The notes beneath the pieces were generated by a model. That model did not search any database and was not told where the DNA came from. It saw only the letters and a list, made by a program, of their open reading frames with translations. The translations under genes were made by a program, and so were the position numbers. This document shows, in pieces, positions 61,304 to 64,000 of a DNA stretch of 64,000 nucleotides (its first letter is position 1; each line of letters opens with the position of its first letter). The stretch comes from Planctomycetota bacterium (GTDB lineage Bacteria; Planctomycetota; UBA1135). The stretch lies in assembly GCA_002705055.1 (NCBI GenBank), contig PAHY01000018.1:42963-106962 (forward strand), read 5' to 3'.

Positions 61304-63130
61304 ATGCGGCTCGCTGCTGCAACTTTCGCTCTTCTCGCAGCCTCCTCTGCCCCAGCCCAACAGGCTGAGCTCGAAGTCGTTTTCTTCGAGGTGGGCACCG
61401 GGGACGCCACGCTGCTGATCAGTCCCACCGGGCAAACGATGCTGCTCGACGGTGGGCCCAACCGGGCCGGATTCGAGGTCATCCTCCCCTATCTGGCCGA
61501 GCGCGACATCCAGCACCTGGACTACGTCTGCGCCAGCCACTACCACACCGACCACGTCGGCGGCCTGGACGAGATCGCCAAGTCCGGCAGCGTGACGATC
61601 GGCGAGGTCATCGACCGCGGCGACGTCGATCTGCCCAATCTGCAGCCTTTCCGCGACTACCAGTCCGCGATGCAAGGCCTGCGCCGCGATGCGGTCCCGG
61701 GCGAGATCCTCGACCTGGGCGGCGGAGTGGAGCTGAAATGTCTTTCCTCAAATGGCCGCCTCGCCGGTGGCGCGGTGATCGACCTCGGTGGGACAGCTCA
61801 GCAAGAAAACAGTGCGTCGATCTCCTGGCTGATCCGCTACGGCGACTTCGAGATGTTCGTTGGCGGCGACCTCACCGGAGGCAGCGCTTCTTCGGTCAAC
61901 GTCGAGCGGCCGGTCGGCGTGGTCTGCGGCGACGTCGATGTCTATCGCGTCAACATGCACGGCTCAGCGCTCAGCTCCACGCAGAGCCTGCTGCGCAACC
62001 TGCGCCCCGAGTTTGCGATCGTCAGTATCGGCAGCCCGAACGGCTCCAACTTCCCGCGCGCGGATGTCATCCAGCGCCTTAGCCCGCCGCACCGCACGAT
62101 TCCGGTCTGGTCGACCACCTCGGGCAACGGCGGCTACGGCTTCGTCGACGCCGGAGGCACAATCACCCTGCACACCGACGGCGAGACCTATCGCGCGACC
62201 GACGCGCACGGGCACTCCTTCACCGCCTGGTGTGACGAAGTCGAAACTCGGCCCTATCCGCAACACGGCGTCGTAATCAGCGAGTTCCACCGCGATCCTT
62301 ACGACGTCAAGGACTACAACGGCGAGTACATCGAGCTGATGGGCACCTATCCGCTCGCTCCCTTCGGCCTGCGCGATGTGCGCATGATCGGCGGCAACGG
62401 CGAAGAATTCACCTTCGGCATCAATCTCCGCCTCCATCAGGGCGAGACCGTGGTGGTCGCGGCCAACGGCATCCCCATCCTGAATGGTGGGTTCACGCCG
62501 ACCATCGCCTGGCCCGAGGGAGTCATCGCCCTCGACCAGGGCAACACCACGATCGCGCTGGTGGATGAACAGGGCATGGTGATCGACCGCGTCGATTACA
62601 CCAACACCTGGCCAGGAGGCGCAGGGGTCGCGTGCGAACGTGTCGATGCGCTGGGCGATTCGGTGGAAGCCAACTTTGCCGCGGCGACCGTCCCCTACGG
62701 CAACGGAGATCTGGGCTCGCCCTGGTCGAGTAACAGCCAGGAGATCACGGACTGGTTCCCGGGCGGAGACAGCCTGCTCGGCCACAAGACCGTGCCCCTG
62801 CTGGGCCAGACCTACAAGCTGATCGCCGAACTTCCCGGCGAGGAAGGCGCGCTGTTCCAGGCCGCGCTTTCGCTCGGCACTGTTCCCGGCACCAACTACT
62901 TCGGCACGCACATCCCGATCAACCAGGATTACGTGTTCGCCGCCACCCGCAACACCCGGGGCTGGAAGGGCCAGGTACCCGAGTCCGAGCGCGTGGAGCT
63001 TGAGATTTACGTTCCTTCGACCGCGAGCCTCGCCGGCACCTGGTTGTACGGGATCGTGATCACCGCCGAGCGCAACGGCACCCTGCGCACCTGGGCACGT
63101 CCCTCGGCCGTGCCGGTGCTCGAGTACTAG
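61304..63130 (+). CDS. Secreted metallo-beta-lactamase/lamin-tail protein, second copy
   Basis: 608 residues, paralogue of the preceding gene along its whole length. Signal peptide RLAAATFALLAASSAPAQ; VGTGDATLLISPTGQTMLLDGG, SHYHTDHVGGLDE and VGGDLTGG are kept, but the HHGS motif is NMHGS (VNMHGSALSSTQSLL), losing one histidine. The lamin-tail-like part (VISEFHRDPY ... GEYIELMG ... DRVDYTNTWPG) and C-terminal domain (LLGQTYKLIAELPGEEG) align with copy 1. TAGTCT at 61261-61266 may be its -10. Start taken at the ATG opening the signal peptide. Confidence 0.8.
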   Translation: MRLAAATFALLAASSAPAQQAELEVVFFEVGTGDATLLISPTGQTMLLDGGPNRAGFEVILPYLAERDIQHLDYVCASHYHTDHVGGLDEIAKSGSVTIGEVIDRGDVDLPNLQPFRDYQSAMQGLRRDAVPGEILDLGGGVELKCLSSNGRLAGGAVIDLGGTAQQENSASISWLIRYGDFEMFVGGDLTGGSASSVNVERPVGVVCGDVDVYRVNMHGSALSSTQSLLRNLRPEFAIVSIGSPNGSNFPRADVIQRLSPPHRTIPVWSTTSGNGGYGFVDAGGTITLHTDGETYRATDAHGHSFTAWCDEVETRPYPQHGVVISEFHRDPYDVKDYNGEYIELMGTYPLAPFGLRDVRMIGGNGEEFTFGINLRLHQGETVVVAANGIPILNGGFTPTIAWPEGVIALDQGNTTIALVDEQGMVIDRVDYTNTWPGGAGVACERVDALGDSVEANFAAATVPYGNGDLGSPWSSNSQEITDWFPGGDSLLGHKTVPLLGQTYKLIAELPGEEGALFQAALSLGTVPGTNYFGTHIPINQDYVFAATRNTRGWKGQVPESERVELEIYVPSTASLAGTWLYGIVITAERNGTLRTWARPSAVPVLEY

Positions 63131-63193
63131 CGAGTCTGCCCCCCATGAGTGGGCTCGTTTTTCGGGTCGATCCGTAACTTTCGACCTCACAAG

Positions 63194-63225
63194 GCGTCCT
63201 CTAGGTGAACCCACCTGGAGGACGC
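63194..63225 (+). terminator. Hairpin before transposase: terminator or translation block
   Basis: GCGTCCTC (63194-63201) pairs with GAGGACGC (63218-63225), and AGGTG with CACCT inside it, separated by one mismatch, around a 4-base loop. TTCTTGTTT follows, so it can end transcripts from the gene before. The 3' arm includes the GGAGG that would serve the transposase, so the same hairpin would hide that ribosome site. Confidence 0.6.
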
Positions 63226-63228
63226 TTC

Positions 63229-64000
63229 TTGTTTCACCCACCTTTCTGCCCGCGCTACGGCTGCCCCTCCGCCGAGCGCGATCTGGCCTTTCGCTATCGC
63301 CGCTCCGGCTCCTATCACCGCAAGTGCGACGGACGCTGGATCCAGCGTTTCCGTTGTCTCGTCTGTCACCGCGGCTTCAGCACACAGACCTACAAAGCCA
63401 ACTATCGCTACCGCAAGCCCTTTCTCCATCATGCTTTAGTCCATGCACTCTGTTCCAAGGTCACCCGCCGCCAGGCGGCCCGGCTCTTTGGCGTGAACAA
63501 GAAGACGGTCGAGCGCCGCTTCGTCCAAATGGCGCAGGTCGCCCGGGACTTTCACCTCGCTCGCCTCCGGGAGTGCGCAGAAGCTGGTGGCATCGACGGC
63601 ACCTTCCAACTCGACGAGCTCGAGACTTTCGAACATCATCGCAAGCTGAAGCCAGTCACGATGGCGGTCCTGATCGAGCGCAAAAGCTACTTCATCGTGC
63701 ACACGCGCGCGGGGCAGCTTGCGGCGCGCGGTCGCCGGACGGAAGCTCAGCAGGAGCGCCTGGAGGAGATCCAGAAGGAGGAAGGCAAGCGGCGCTCTGC
63801 CTCGCGAGCCTGCGTACGGGAGTGCTTCGAGGCACTTGGGAACCTGCTCGCTTCAGATATTCCGATCCGGCTGCAAACCGACAAGAAGCGCACCTATCCG
63901 ACTGAGTGCAAGCGAGCCAACTTCCCCCGAGCTCTCTATCACCGCACGACGGACAGCCGTAAGCGCCGCGACTATCGCAACTTACTCTTTCCGATCAATC
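63229..64000 (+). CDS. Transposase, N-terminal part (runs off window)
   Basis: 257 codons open to the window edge. The start is TTG 63229, 7 bases after GGAGG, or GTG 63205 just after an in-frame TAG. A zinc ribbon (FCPRYGCPS ... FRCLVCHRGFST) and a helix-turn-helix (TRRQAARLFGVNKKTVERRF) precede the catalytic region, where GGIDGTFQLDELETFEHHRK suggests the first acidic residues of a DDE-type nuclease. The layout recalls IS1/IS1595-like transposases; exact family not assigned. The right end and inverted repeats are outside the window. Confidence 0.7.
   Translation, partial: MFHPPFCPRYGCPSAERDLAFRYRRSGSYHRKCDGRWIQRFRCLVCHRGFSTQTYKANYRYRKPFLHHALVHALCSKVTRRQAARLFGVNKKTVERRFVQMAQVARDFHLARLRECAEAGGIDGTFQLDELETFEHHRKLKPVTMAVLIERKSYFIVHTRAGQLAARGRRTEAQQERLEEIQKEEGKRRSASRACVRECFEALGNLLASDIPIRLQTDKKRTYPTECKRANFPRALYHRTTDSRKRRDYRNLLFPIN

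Noticed and set aside
59392..63130. Competence DNA-uptake channel (ComEC)
   Set aside because: Only the hydrolase-type domain is similar; both proteins have signal peptides and no competence membrane domain.
63131..63170. Possible terminator right after the second metallo-beta-lactamase gene
   Set aside because: There is a T5 run, but the preceding GCCC/GGGC pairing is only four base pairs with competing folds; the hairpin at 63194-63225 is much stronger.

Overview
The window is a dense, GC-rich bacterial chromosome segment, most likely from a member of the Planctomycetota or a close PVC relative. Evidence for this: Tat-exported Gfo/Idh/MocA oxidoreductases beside a DUF1080 lipoprotein and a nucleoside-symporter-like MFS protein; a sigma factor translationally coupled to a membrane Ser/Thr kinase with TPRs; the futalosine menaquinone enzyme MqnD; LpxD (so an LPS-type outer membrane); and several secreted proteins sharing one C-terminal domain type. 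The assignment is inference from gene content.

Layout. 1-7.3 kb: end of a GDP-mannose synthesis gene, ruvX, RNase P RNA, a Nudix protein, fdhD, an ArsC/Spx-like protein, a pseudo-receiver, an aldehyde dehydrogenase, a zinc-ribbon-like protein and a CoA-binding protein. 7.3-13.8 kb: a secreted beta-propeller protein, then a minus-strand block of four paralogous small membrane proteins, a sigma factor and a Ser/Thr kinase; a fifth paralogue lies at 6.5 kb. 13.9-17.1 kb: an AhpD-like protein, a two-domain lipoprotein, a TPR protein and mqnD. 17.2-23.4 kb: a plus-strand run of ferredoxin reductase, DUF1080 lipoprotein, MFS transporter, two Gfo/Idh/MocA proteins and ApbE, which looks like a glycoside-oxidising cluster. 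23.7-27.1 kb: an atypical kinase, a type II methionine aminopeptidase and a leucine-type dehydrogenase. 27.2-34 kb: DinG-like helicase, rarA, a TrmH-type methyltransferase, rsgA. 34-39.2 kb: a PilZ-methyltransferase, a double-core hybrid histidine kinase and a CheY-like regulator, resembling Phc/Lqs-type cell-cell signalling genes. 39.2-52.2 kb: ispH, folC, Nudix, lpxD, a Ca2+/cation antiporter, an amidotransferase, a membrane protein, aroB, carB and murJ. 52.3-55.8 kb: O-antigen ligase-like, sulfotransferase, and an operon whose sigma-like first gene carries a frameshifting 10-bp tandem duplication. 56-63.1 kb: secreted proteins, including two tandem metallo-beta-lactamase/lamin-tail proteins. 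63.2 kb to the end: a truncated transposase.

The strongest unexplained signal is a set of four hairpin elements (23371-23453, 23600-23686, 25721-25807, 25950-26044). Each has a 45-bp conserved core of fixed length between perfectly complementary 19-25 bp arms whose sequence is different at every locus. Each follows a TAG stop codon (13 nt away in three cases, 16 nt in one), in the same orientation relative to its upstream gene, and they occur as facing pairs between convergent genes. A second window-wide pattern is a TANNNT-like -10 hexamer 12-16 nt before many start codons, suggesting common leaderless transcription, often from overlapping bidirectional -10 elements. No tRNA, CRISPR array or prophage was seen.
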